NCBI GenBank assembly: GCA_030616775.1
Contig: JAUWWQ010000039.1
Location: 1 to 40,453 of the forward strand
DNA length: 40,453 nt
Direction of reading: 5' to 3'
Source of the DNA: Planctomycetota bacterium
Lineage (GTDB): Bacteria; Planctomycetota; Phycisphaerae; UBA1845
Shown: positions 26,916 through 35,863 of the stretch, piece after piece
How the letters are laid out: each line of letters starts with the position of its first letter
Numbering within the stretch: the stretch's first letter is position 1
The notes under the pieces: model-generated
Told to the model about the DNA's origin: nothing
Seen by the model: the letters and a program-made list of their open reading frames with translations, nothing else
The model's database searches: none
Position numbers and translations under genes: made by a program

Positions 26916-29900
26916 CTAGCGGAAGGACGGGAAGGCCAGCTCCTCCTGCTCGGCCTGAATCAGGATCTGCGGCTTAATCAGGATGAGCAGAGTCTGCTCG
27001 TCTTTGATCATCGACCGAGACTGGTAGGCACGCTTCAATATCGGAATCTTGGATAGAATAGGCACGCCCGCTTCGATCTCGCTTTCCGTTGCCAGCTTCT
27101 GCCCTCCAATCAGTAACGTGCCACCGTCGGGAACCGAAACGGTGGTCTGGATGCGCTGGCTGGACAGCGTCGGCAATTGGAGAAACGCCTGCAATGCCGG
27201 GCCACCGCCGAATCCCCCGCCGGCCCCACCACCGCTGAACGGAATGGTCTGAAGATCCAGCAGCCGCGTAATGCCAGGTCGAAGTGTCATGCTGACGTAA
27301 CGCTTGTCGGCAGTGACCGTCGCCTCCACGTCCAGAGAGGCCCCGGAATCGATAACACCGATTTGCGGTGCCTGGGCAACGGCGCCGGTAGCCACCACGG
27401 GCTGAAGCTGGCTGACAAAGTTCTGCTGAATCGTCACTGCCACCCACGACCGCTGCCCGTTGAACAGCACCAGGCGCGGGGCGGTGAGCACGGTCGTCCG
27501 AGAATCCGCCTGGGTGGCGCGGATAAGAAAGTCCACCTGGATGTTGTCCAGAAAGCTCCCAAAGATGCTCAGGGCCGAACCGATGGTCTGGCCTGCGAAA
27601 CTGCCCGGTACGTCACTGCCCAGGTTGGCGGGATCCGTGAAGCTCGTGATGCGGTTGATTATCGGGATCGGCGTGGTCTCGCTACCGGTGCCCCCGGTGC
27701 GCCGTGGGATCAGCTGTGTTTGCCCATAGGGCTGCTGTAGCTGGCCGGTCTGCGGCGTAGTCTGCAAGCCCGTACCAAACGGGGGAGTGTTCGGGATGAA
27801 GCCTAGCCGCGAGAAGGTGCGCGGGAGCAACAGAGGACTGCCCAGGACCGGGTCCGTGAGCGGACCCGCTCCCGTGGGAATGTAATCGAAACCCGCATTA
27901 CCCGAGTTAAGCACAATGTCGATGTCTATACCCAACTCCTCCAGATAGTGGCTGGAGACCGTGATGAATCGGGCTTCCACCGCAATCTGGATCGCACGCT
28001 GCTCGCGCAGCTTGCCCAGCAGATTGCCGATCTCCCGCTGAGCTGAGGAGCTCTGTGTGATCACGAGTTGGCCGTTGATCTCCTTGATACTCCCGACGGT
28101 GCCGCCGCGGTCGTACCAGCTATCACGTGCGACCGTTTCTTCAATCAAATCAATGATTTTCTGGATGCGGCCGGTGCGCCCCGGGTCCTCCTCGGGCTCA
28201 TCGTCGTCGTCGTCACCGTAACGCCACGGCTGATCCGGCCGCTGCGCCGCGAGTGAAACGGCCCGCTGATTGGCCTGAACCAGATCGGTCATCGGAGAGT
28301 CGTTAAAGATCGGTATTTCCATCAGCAGATCGTTGATGTCGTAGACAGCGGTGTAGGTTTCCCTGTCGAGCGTCTCTTGGGTGGCGATCTTGATCGCTCC
28401 CTCTGCCACGTCATATCCGATCTCAACCAGGCCTTGGCCCGCCTGCTCGAGCACCTCGGTCAGGGCCTTCTTGAGGGTGATCTCCTGCGGCAGGTTCAGA
28501 TCTATAGGAATGTTGCGCCCGACTCCCGCCTTGTTGAGATCATGCCAGTTCACGATGATGTTCAGCCGATGGGCGTCGACCAGGCGCTCGATGACCTGAT
28601 CAAACGGTTCGTTCATAAAATCGACTGGAATCTGCTTGTCCAGCGCACTGAAGAGCCGTCTGTCGCCCAGGGACGCACCAGGCTGTTGCCGCTCCGCCCG
28701 CGAGATCAGTTCCAGCCAGTTCTTCGGATAACGCAGTTGCTCAAACCAGGGGATCTTGGAGACTTCAACATCGTTCAAGGCTTTGCGCGACTGTTCGTAG
28801 AAATCGTCGCGCGTTTCCCTGCCGATGCGGTATTGTCTCAGGTCGTCCAAGTCATCCATCAACCAGCGCGCCGGTTGATGCCTGGGGTCTATCACGGTGA
28901 CCTGTCTCAACACGTTTATGGCTGCTTCCAGGTCACCCTCCTTGCGATGCTGCCAGGCTTGCTCCATGAGGGCTTCGACCTGACGGGCCCGTCGTTGTTC
29001 CACCTCCTGGAGGTGGTGTTTGCGCTGTTCTTCGATCTCCCGACGAATCTTGGCCACCTTCTGCTCGTTGTAGCGGCGTTCCTGCGTCCGTGTGAATTCC
29101 TCCAATGCTTCCCGCTCACTCCGGAGGCTTTCATATTTCGTTACGGGATCGGCGAACTGTTGCCCGGACTCGACGATCTGGCGGGCGCGGATTAGTAGCT
29201 GTTGTGCCTCGTCGAACCGCTCGCCGGCAATATGATCGCGGATCAAGCGCTCGGCGTCGCGGTACTCAGCCACGGTACGTTGCCAGTTGATCTGGTTCTC
29301 CCGACGGATTCGGTCGATAAGGGAGCGCCCGCGTTCTCCGCTGATGTTACGCTCGTGCTCTCGGAGACGCTCGAGGCCTTCCATTGCCTCCGGATACCCA
29401 GGTACGAGACCCAAAGCCTCTTCATATAGCCTCCGGGCCTGGTCATACTGAGCCCGGCGGACCAGTTCGTCCGCTTCTTGCGTCAGAACGCGCGCTCGCT
29501 GGCCGTTCACCAGTACGGTAGCTGGGGGGGGCTCAATCCTCAGTGGCGCTGGAGGCTGCCGGGAGGGCTCATCTGACGGGGCGGCGGGAACGGGCGCGGT
29601 TTTGTCCGCTTGCAGGTCGCGCAGGTGGGCGCTGGCTGAGCGACGCACCGCCTCTGGGGCGTACTCGTTGGCCAGGACGCTCTCCAACAGCTCCAGGGAC
29701 TGTTCGACCTCGTCCTCGGCCATCGCGGTCTCCGCATCCTCCAGCTCGCGCAATGCCTTCTCGGACATCATGATGGCGACCTGAACGCGGTTTAGGTAGT
29801 CGTCCCGTTGAGCCTGCTGCGTCGCGTTGAGCTTGGAACGGTCAATTCCGACCAGCATCTCCTGGGCGGCAAGGTAGTCCCCTTCGTTGAAGACCGCGAT

Positions 29901-30044
29901 CGCCCGCTCCAGAGTGGCCGCCTCATCCGCAGCGACCGCCGGAGTAAAGACGAAAAACCCTGCCAGCAGGGGCAACAACAACGCGACACCCGTGGGAAAC
30001 TTCGAGCTTGGCAAGGGAAGTCCCTCCTTGTTGGCGTTGGGCAT
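26916..30044 (-). CDS. Secretin (PilQ/GspD family) with long TPR/coiled-coil N-terminus
   Basis: A 1042-residue outer-membrane channel subunit. A signal peptide (hydrophobic VALLLPLLAGFFVF, cleaved near AVAA) is followed by TPR-like helices (about 40-320; for example YDQARRLYEEALGLVPGYPEA) and a highly charged coiled coil. Then come a secretin N0/STN-like module (IPVDFMNEPFDQVIERLVD) and N-domains. The C-terminal secretin domain runs from IQIAVEARFITVSSHYLEEL to a beta-rich end with VPDGGTLLIGGQKLATESE, VPILSKIPILKRAYQSRS and LLILIKPQIL. The last motifs are diagnostic for type II/IV secretins. The family is usually 400-800 residues; the excess is the TPR/coiled-coil part. An upstream in-frame codon at 30152 would hide the signal peptide. 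The cluster with PilM points to a pilus or secretion machine. Confidence 0.92.
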   Translation of the reverse strand: MPNANKEGLPLPSSKFPTGVALLLPLLAGFFVFTPAVAADEAATLERAIAVFNEGDYLAAQEMLVGIDRSKLNATQQAQRDDYLNRVQVAIMMSEKALRELEDAETAMAEDEVEQSLELLESVLANEYAPEAVRRSASAHLRDLQADKTAPVPAAPSDEPSRQPPAPLRIEPPPATVLVNGQRARVLTQEADELVRRAQYDQARRLYEEALGLVPGYPEAMEGLERLREHERNISGERGRSLIDRIRRENQINWQRTVAEYRDAERLIRDHIAGERFDEAQQLLIRARQIVESGQQFADPVTKYESLRSEREALEEFTRTQERRYNEQKVAKIRREIEEQRKHHLQEVEQRRARQVEALMEQAWQHRKEGDLEAAINVLRQVTVIDPRHQPARWLMDDLDDLRQYRIGRETRDDFYEQSRKALNDVEVSKIPWFEQLRYPKNWLELISRAERQQPGASLGDRRLFSALDKQIPVDFMNEPFDQVIERLVDAHRLNIIVNWHDLNKAGVGRNIPIDLNLPQEITLKKALTEVLEQAGQGLVEIGYDVAEGAIKIATQETLDRETYTAVYDINDLLMEIPIFNDSPMTDLVQANQRAVSLAAQRPDQPWRYGDDDDDEPEEDPGRTGRIQKIIDLIEETVARDSWYDRGGTVGSIKEINGQLVITQSSSAQREIGNLLGKLREQRAIQIAVEARFITVSSHYLEELGIDIDIVLNSGNAGFDYIPTGAGPLTDPVLGSPLLLPRTFSRLGFIPNTPPFGTGLQTTPQTGQLQQPYGQTQLIPRRTGGTGSETTPIPIINRITSFTDPANLGSDVPGSFAGQTIGSALSIFGSFLDNIQVDFLIRATQADSRTTVLTAPRLVLFNGQRSWVAVTIQQNFVSQLQPVVATGAVAQAPQIGVIDSGASLDVEATVTADKRYVSMTLRPGITRLLDLQTIPFSGGGAGGGFGGGPALQAFLQLPTLSSQRIQTTVSVPDGGTLLIGGQKLATESEIEAGVPILSKIPILKRAYQSRSMIKDEQTLLILIKPQILIQAEQEELAFPSFR

Positions 30045-30369
30045 GAAATCAGCCTTGGCGCCGCCGGGAAGGCGTGATACACGCATCCGGGTCAACACCG
30101 CAACACAGAACCGAACACACCAGCCATCACCTAACGAGCATGGAATAAACAACGCTCCCAGGACTGTGGCGCCCTCACACCACTGGGGAGCCGGATTCTA
30201 AGGATTGCACGCAGCGACCGCAAGTCTTGAAACTGCGCCCCATCGCGCCTGATTACACCTCCATCAAGAGTGCCTTGCCGGCCGCCCCTATGCTATTCCG
30301 CTTCGGGGCGCCATGGGCCACCCTCGGTTTGCATCCCCGGCAAAGGCCCCTTACTTCCACCCGAAGACA
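30045..30369 (-). other. 325-base gap before the secretin gene
   Basis: No gene is recognised in this gap between the 625-residue gene and the secretin start. It is the largest gap in the cluster and may hold a separate promoter or long leader for the secretin gene, but I see no convincing -35/-10 pair. AAGG lies about a dozen bases before the secretin ATG. Confidence 0.4.
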
Positions 30370-32247
30370 TCAATCCTTCCGAGGCGGGGACCAGACCCGG
30401 ATAGCCCGCTTGTGTGGGTGCCCCTTGTCTGTAGCCACAAATCGCTCCTGGAGCCGCCCCTTTGAGTCCACAAACACGGCGCAGCAGTTCTTCGATGCGG
30501 GGTTGAACTTAATCCCACTCCGGGTTCTGCCTCTCTTTCGCTCCCAGTAATCTCGATCGAAGTCGATGTCTAGCACGGTGGCATCGGCTATAAAATCCAC
30601 CTGTGTATTCTCCGCGGTCGTTGGGTCCTCCCACGAGGGCACGTCCACACGCTTCTGAAGCTTGAGCACATCGCCTACGCTGAGCTTGCCACGGGCCTTT
30701 ACCCAGATGCCTTCAAACCACCGGTAGAACTCGACAGCCACTTGATGTTTCCGCTGGTCCTTACTGGTAACGTAAAACAGCCTGTCAGGTTCGACGGATA
30801 CCTCTACCGGCTCGCTCCACTCGCCGGGAATATAGACCGTCGCCGCGTCGGCTGGATTTCGGAACTTGCCTGGTTGACCGGCCAAGCGGTTGTAGATCTG
30901 CGGGCGAAGCCGATACTGATAGGTCTTGCCGCTCTCAACGCTACCAGGCTTAGCATCGTGAACCCATATCTGCTGAATGGGCAGCGGTTCACGTTTGGCT
31001 TCCTCTTCTTCGTCCTCTTTACTCGTCGTTCGCCCTCGCGCGCACTCGCCCCTGGCCATACGGCGTTTCACGTCGCTCTCGGTCTGCTGCGCTCGCTCTA
31101 TCAATCTAGCTGCCTTGTTCTTGTCGCTTGGGCCGGCCTCTCTGTCCCGCGCGATTTCAAACCCGATGTTGTACGCCATCACTGCTTCGTCCACTAAGCA
31201 ATTATCTCGGGCGCTTCTCAACAATCGGTCGGCTTCCTCGAACTCCTTGGCGATCCGTTCAGCGGCTGTGAGCACGTCAACCCTCGCGACCTCCTCATCC
31301 ACCTCTTTTTTGTAGCGATCCTCCGGATTGGCCGAGGGCGGGTCGTTGGGGGAAAGATACTGGTCGTCCATGTCCAGCACGCCCCGATAGGCGACCGGTG
31401 GTATGCTCGGGAACATCCAGGTGGTACCGTTGGCGATCTCGGGTAGCAGCGGTCTTAGAAGGTCCAACTGTCTTAAAGGGTCGCGAAGCCGTTCGAAGAA
31501 CCGCTCGAAGCGTTCTTGATCTCCCGACTGAACGACGATCCGGTCACCATCCTGTACGAGATTGATTTCGGGTTGCCGGGGCGTTTCGAGGGGCGGCCAT
31601 GACCAGGGTTCCACGCTTTCCCAGTCATCGTCCGACCAGCTTCCATCATCGCGGCAGGCTCGGCGCTGCAGTTCAACCGGGCCAAAGATGACTTCTTTCC
31701 GTTTTACTCCGTACAGGCGTCTCTGCTCCGCCATCTGCGTCTTTACGTCAAACAGCGCGGAGATTGTTACCCAATTAGCCTCGCTACGCCGCTCCCGGTC
31801 ATCCTCATCTAGAAACCTATATGTACTCCGCCCATAGGTAACCGCCGGCTCATCCGTCTGCATCACCGTGGCGAGTTCGGTCTGGCCCTCGACGGGACCG
31901 CCCCGGTCGACAATCGGCACCTCAGGTCCAATGGCCACGGCCGTCGGCAAGGTCAAAGGCAGCTTTTGGCTCTTAAAGGGATCCAATTCCTCCTCGAAAA
32001 CGCTGAAGAGCTGCTCGGGCATCTCTTCCTGCGGCTGGGCACGTTTGATGCTGTCCCGGACTGTCGCCGCCTTCAGGGCCAGTTGCGCATCAATCGTTTT
32101 CGGCGAAGCCCACTTGCCTCCCACCTCGAGCTGATTTGGCGAGGTAGCCAGGTATCTCACAACAACGCCGATCAGCAACAGAACTCCGATGGCGAGCACC
32201 GCTTTCTCAACGTGTCGTTCGACCGGATTTACCAACTGCTTTGCCAT
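30370..32247 (-). CDS. Membrane-anchored pilus/secretion cluster protein, unknown family
   Basis: A 625-residue protein I do not recognise. One transmembrane helix (AVLAIGVLLLIGVVVRYLA, about residues 15-33) follows a short basic N-terminus, leaving the rest extracytoplasmic. The soluble part has several charged helical stretches (a coiled-coil-like region near residues 300-410 with EEEEAKREPLP) and a beta-rich segment (TYQYRLRPQIYNRLAG, then YIPGEWSEPVEVSVEPDRL). AAGGTG lies eight bases before ATG. Position between the 422-residue protein and the secretin suggests an inner-membrane alignment component, playing the part of PilP/GspC that links the inner-membrane platform to the secretin. This role is inferred from order only. 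Confidence 0.75.
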   Translation of the reverse strand: MAKQLVNPVERHVEKAVLAIGVLLLIGVVVRYLATSPNQLEVGGKWASPKTIDAQLALKAATVRDSIKRAQPQEEMPEQLFSVFEEELDPFKSQKLPLTLPTAVAIGPEVPIVDRGGPVEGQTELATVMQTDEPAVTYGRSTYRFLDEDDRERRSEANWVTISALFDVKTQMAEQRRLYGVKRKEVIFGPVELQRRACRDDGSWSDDDWESVEPWSWPPLETPRQPEINLVQDGDRIVVQSGDQERFERFFERLRDPLRQLDLLRPLLPEIANGTTWMFPSIPPVAYRGVLDMDDQYLSPNDPPSANPEDRYKKEVDEEVARVDVLTAAERIAKEFEEADRLLRSARDNCLVDEAVMAYNIGFEIARDREAGPSDKNKAARLIERAQQTESDVKRRMARGECARGRTTSKEDEEEEAKREPLPIQQIWVHDAKPGSVESGKTYQYRLRPQIYNRLAGQPGKFRNPADAATVYIPGEWSEPVEVSVEPDRLFYVTSKDQRKHQVAVEFYRWFEGIWVKARGKLSVGDVLKLQKRVDVPSWEDPTTAENTQVDFIADATVLDIDFDRDYWERKRGRTRSGIKFNPASKNCCAVFVDSKGRLQERFVATDKGHPHKRAIRVWSPPRKD

Positions 32248-32320
32248 GGTGACGACACCTTAATTGGGGCCTCTAAACTCCCGGCGCTGCCGCGGAAACG
32301 GGCGATTGCAGAACACCCCG

Positions 32321-33589
32321 CTACTCTCCTTCGGACTCTGTCCTCTTAGGACAATTAATTTCGTATTCCTCGCACACCGATGGTGGTATGAGCGGCCGGA
32401 ATACTCCGCCCAGCATGATCGTCTCAAAATCCATCAGGACATTGACCACCGGCTCGGACCCGTAGATCTTCCCTACCATCTGCCGGTTCGGGGGCACGGC
32501 CTCGTACGAGACGCGCAACAAGGTATGAAAACTGTTCTTGCACAGCCGGTCAATCAGGAGGGGAATATCACGCTGGTCCATGACCAGCTTGACCGAATAC
32601 TGGACGACCTCGTACATCTCGTTGGAACCGGAATGCGTAAACACCGTCTCCGGCGTGCCGGGCGGCAATGCAGCGGTGTATCCGCCCGGCTGATTGCCGA
32701 AAATCTCTTCGCCGTCGCGGGGCACGTATCCATCGGAGAGTCGAATGGCGATCACCTCTTTGACTGGCATGATACCCACCCACGGGTCTTCACCTCTCTT
32801 GCGGGCTTCCTGAGCCGCTTCACTGTTAAGCGCCACGATGGCCGAAACGACATCCTTTTGAATCCAATGGCCGATCTGGGCATACCACACGTCCTCAACA
32901 TCGGGCGCATCGACAATGCCGGTATCCTTCATGGTCGGCCAAAAGTCCAGACTGGCCACCTGGTTTGGCGGTCTTTCGTCGTCGAAATGACGAGCGTAGC
33001 AATGGATTTTTTGGGCTGCGGCCATGTGTGCCCGGGCGGCAGGGTCCTCTCGGACCCCAGTTTTGGTCAACACTCCAGCCGGTGTGTGTGATGGTCCGCT
33101 CGGCGGAGGCGGTGATTGAGTTGCACCACGATCCATGCCCCGTTCTCTCTGGGCCGCCTGCTCGTCTTCGATGATATCCCGCCACATAGCCACGTCGGCG
33201 GGCGTAGCCGGACTACCGTAGTTCAGAGACGCCAGAAGCTCCTCCATCTCGGTAGTGTACTTGGCCTTAAAGTCGTTCCGCTTCAGAGCATCGCCGTCCG
33301 GCAAGGCACCGGGAACCAGCGGTTCGTAGCCGTACAACTCCTTCGCCTTATTGGCGACTTTGTCTCTGTCGTTAAGTACCAGCTCAATGCGTCGCTTTGC
33401 GGCGTCGATCTTGGCCATGCTCACCGGCTGAGACTGAAGGCTGTTTAAGCTACGGTGGGTGCTTTCTACCTTGTTCATCTCCTCCAGCACACTCGGCATC
33501 GCCCGGGCACCGGTGACGATCAGGGCGATCCCGATCAGGGCAACCACACCGCACACGATGAAGAACGCGTGCCGTCGCAAGAAGTCCAT
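32321..33589 (-). CDS. PilO/GspM-like inner-membrane protein (inferred)
   Basis: A 422-residue protein with one N-terminal transmembrane helix (AFFIVCGVVALIGIALIVTGA, about 8-28) followed by a helical, coiled-coil-like region (EEMNKVESTHRSLNSLQSQP; KRRIELVLNDRDKVANK) and a C-terminal globular part. A Pro-rich linker (SPPPPSGPSHTP) lies in the middle. The layout of short cytoplasmic tail, helix, coiled coil and ferredoxin-like end is that of PilO/GspM alignment proteins, and position after pilM fits. Sequence similarity is not obvious, so the name is inferred from topology and context. AGGAG lies about ten bases before the ATG. It is separated by 124 bases from pilM and 73 bases from the next gene. 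Confidence 0.65.
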   Translation of the reverse strand: MDFLRRHAFFIVCGVVALIGIALIVTGARAMPSVLEEMNKVESTHRSLNSLQSQPVSMAKIDAAKRRIELVLNDRDKVANKAKELYGYEPLVPGALPDGDALKRNDFKAKYTTEMEELLASLNYGSPATPADVAMWRDIIEDEQAAQRERGMDRGATQSPPPPSGPSHTPAGVLTKTGVREDPAARAHMAAAQKIHCYARHFDDERPPNQVASLDFWPTMKDTGIVDAPDVEDVWYAQIGHWIQKDVVSAIVALNSEAAQEARKRGEDPWVGIMPVKEVIAIRLSDGYVPRDGEEIFGNQPGGYTAALPPGTPETVFTHSGSNEMYEVVQYSVKLVMDQRDIPLLIDRLCKNSFHTLLRVSYEAVPPNRQMVGKIYGSEPVVNVLMDFETIMLGGVFRPLIPPSVCEEYEINCPKRTESEGE

Positions 33590-33713
33590 TGGTTGATAGC
33601 TCCTCTAGCTCAATCCGGCTGGGCACACCCTAAAAGCCAACTATGCCTAGCACAGGCTCGCATAGACCCGGCTGCGTCCCGAGCAGGCGCAGCACTCTCC
33701 TTTCATCGCCGGT

Positions 33714-35744
33714 CTACTCTTCCTCGACCTCCGGATAGTCCTCCAAGATCACATCAATCCAAATTTCAAACTGCCAATCGTCCGCGATTGGCTCATTGGT
33801 CACTGGGTCCAGGTCCTCGGGTGGCACGTCTTGGGCGATCAGTTCCGGGCTTGTTGGAGAACCGGTGGCGGCACCGGTCGGCCCAAACCCTCGTCCGCCC
33901 CGCATACCGGAGTCACGCATCGAGGAACGAGTTCCGCCGCCCCTGGTCTCCACTCTGCCTCCGTCGTACAGGTAGACACGGTCGAAATAGAAACCCATGT
34001 TGGGTTGCTGGCCCTTTCCCCGCAGCGCATCCATAAATGTCTCGCTGATGAACTTCGCTCCCCCCTCGTTCGGCGTGCGACAGGTCATTTCTATTTTAAT
34101 CGCCGGCAGATCTGAGTCGGAATCATTGATGGATTTCGGAACGGGAACCAGGCTCACCCATTCGTACGCATTGACATTGGGCTCAAAGTGCATGCGGAGC
34201 CGGTCAATAAACACCTGGGTCCGCTCGTGACGCGGCACCGAAGTCACGGCTTCACGGACCTCCGCCTGTGTCGTGGCCTGGCCCAGCGGCCCTTGAGCAA
34301 CGGGCGCGGACTCGTGAACCACCTGGAGGATTCTGGCAACCAACGTCTTGTTGCGCTGCAGTCCGATGATCATTTCCGTTTCGGCGCGCTCGTTCTGGCC
34401 CTGCCCACCCAGCCGAGACAACTCCCTCTTCAAGAAGTCCCCGGCTGATAGAATCGCCTTCGCTTGAGCACGGTCTGACAGCGACGGGCTGGGCCCGTTG
34501 TCAATGACACTCCAGGCGTCCTCCACACTACTGGGCACGGGCGCCTGATCCGCCGTACCGGCGGCAAGAGCCCTCATGTCCGCCGATTGCCGGAACCAGA
34601 TCACCCCACCCGCTATCAGCAAACATGCGGCGGCGGCGGCGAACGTCGGCCGCTTCTTTCGCCACACCAACTGCTTGGCAAGTTCCGTGGGGAGGAGGTT
34701 GCTGACAACCTTCCCAAGATCCAAGCCCTGAACCGCAAGCCCGTAGGCCACTGCGAAACTGAGCAACTGCTCCTTGAATTCCGCCTGACCGGCCCCACCC
34801 GACAAGGCCGCCTTCTTGAACGATTCTGGCCGTTCTACGGGGAGACCCAGGTTCTGCTGCAAGTACTTTTGCAGCCCGGGAAGCCTGAACGCATTCCCGA
34901 TGCACACGACTTTCTCGACCTTCGTATCGCGGTGGGTAGAGGAGTAGAATCCGATGGAGCGCTGTAGTTCCTGTACCAGGTCGGCGAATATGGGCCGCAT
35001 CGCCTGGAATATTTGCCTGGCATATTTGCTGGTGTCCGCAGTGTGCTTGAGGTTCTCCGCTTTCGGAAACGACAACTTGAATGACTTGACCAGGGAGTCG
35101 GTGAAATTGTTGCCGCCGATCGGGACAGTGCGCGTCCAGAAGGTATCCGCAGTTGCAATGATCAAGTCCGTGTTCTCGGCGCCGATATCGAGCAGGATGG
35201 TCGTCTCCTTGCCGAGCATTCCATCGAAGTGAGCGGCGTTGTAGACCGCCAGCGGCCCGGACTGCACGGCGATCGGCTCGATCGAGGCTTGCTCGAAGTG
35301 CAGCAGATGTTCGCGGATCAGCTCCCGCTTCATGGCGAAGATGCCCACCTCCAGATCGGGCATGCCTTCCTGCTGGAAGGTCTGGTAGTCCCAGATGACC
35401 TCGTCCATGTCAAAGGGTATTTGTTGGTCGGCCTCGTAACGAATGATGTCCGGAATTCGCTTCGGCGCCACCGGCGGAAGCTTGGTGAACCGTGCCAGAG
35501 TATGCTGCCCCGGCACGCCGACGACTACCGCGTCCTTGGAGATGTCGTTGCGTGACAGGAATTTCTCAAGGGCGCTGCTGATCAGCTCATGCCGGTCGGC
35601 ATCGGGTTGGGACAATATCTTGGCGTGCTCGATGTAGTCGTGAGCGACAATTTCTACCTTGTTATTGTCCGCAATACGAAGCTTGATCGCTTTAAGGGCA
35701 TATCTACCGAGATCGATGCCCCACACAGTTTGGACGGTCGCCAT
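33714..35744 (-). CDS. pilM: PilM-type actin-like ATPase fused to a PilN-like membrane domain
   Basis: A 676-residue protein. Residues 1 to about 350 are PilM: VWGIDLGRYALKAIKL (phosphate-binding loop), PIGGNNFTDSLVKSF, and VCIGNAFRLPGLQKYL are the conserved actin-like motifs. LLDIGAENTDLII is the second phosphate loop. PilM binds the short tail of PilN on the cytoplasmic side of type IV pilus machines. Instead of ending there, the chain continues with SNLLPTELAKQLVWRKKRP, which resembles the PilN tail, and a transmembrane helix (FAAAAACLLIAGGVIWF). An extracytoplasmic region of about 280 residues with a Gly/Arg-rich linker and an acidic end follows. So PilM and PilN appear to be one polypeptide. 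ATG 35744 has GGAG nine bases upstream; GTG 35750 is an alternative. It is the first gene of the cluster, divergent from the MtaB-like gene. Confidence 0.85.
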   Translation of the reverse strand: MATVQTVWGIDLGRYALKAIKLRIADNNKVEIVAHDYIEHAKILSQPDADRHELISSALEKFLSRNDISKDAVVVGVPGQHTLARFTKLPPVAPKRIPDIIRYEADQQIPFDMDEVIWDYQTFQQEGMPDLEVGIFAMKRELIREHLLHFEQASIEPIAVQSGPLAVYNAAHFDGMLGKETTILLDIGAENTDLIIATADTFWTRTVPIGGNNFTDSLVKSFKLSFPKAENLKHTADTSKYARQIFQAMRPIFADLVQELQRSIGFYSSTHRDTKVEKVVCIGNAFRLPGLQKYLQQNLGLPVERPESFKKAALSGGAGQAEFKEQLLSFAVAYGLAVQGLDLGKVVSNLLPTELAKQLVWRKKRPTFAAAAACLLIAGGVIWFRQSADMRALAAGTADQAPVPSSVEDAWSVIDNGPSPSLSDRAQAKAILSAGDFLKRELSRLGGQGQNERAETEMIIGLQRNKTLVARILQVVHESAPVAQGPLGQATTQAEVREAVTSVPRHERTQVFIDRLRMHFEPNVNAYEWVSLVPVPKSINDSDSDLPAIKIEMTCRTPNEGGAKFISETFMDALRGKGQQPNMGFYFDRVYLYDGGRVETRGGGTRSSMRDSGMRGGRGFGPTGAATGSPTSPELIAQDVPPEDLDPVTNEPIADDWQFEIWIDVILEDYPEVEEE

Positions 35745-35863
35745 GGACACGTTCTCCGTGCTTGTCGGAGTCTACGTCGAGGAACAAACGCCTGCTTGTT
35801 GACACTCCTTCTACGGCCAGCGGCCCTTCTACTCACTGCACTCCTCGGGTACACTCCCTACAC

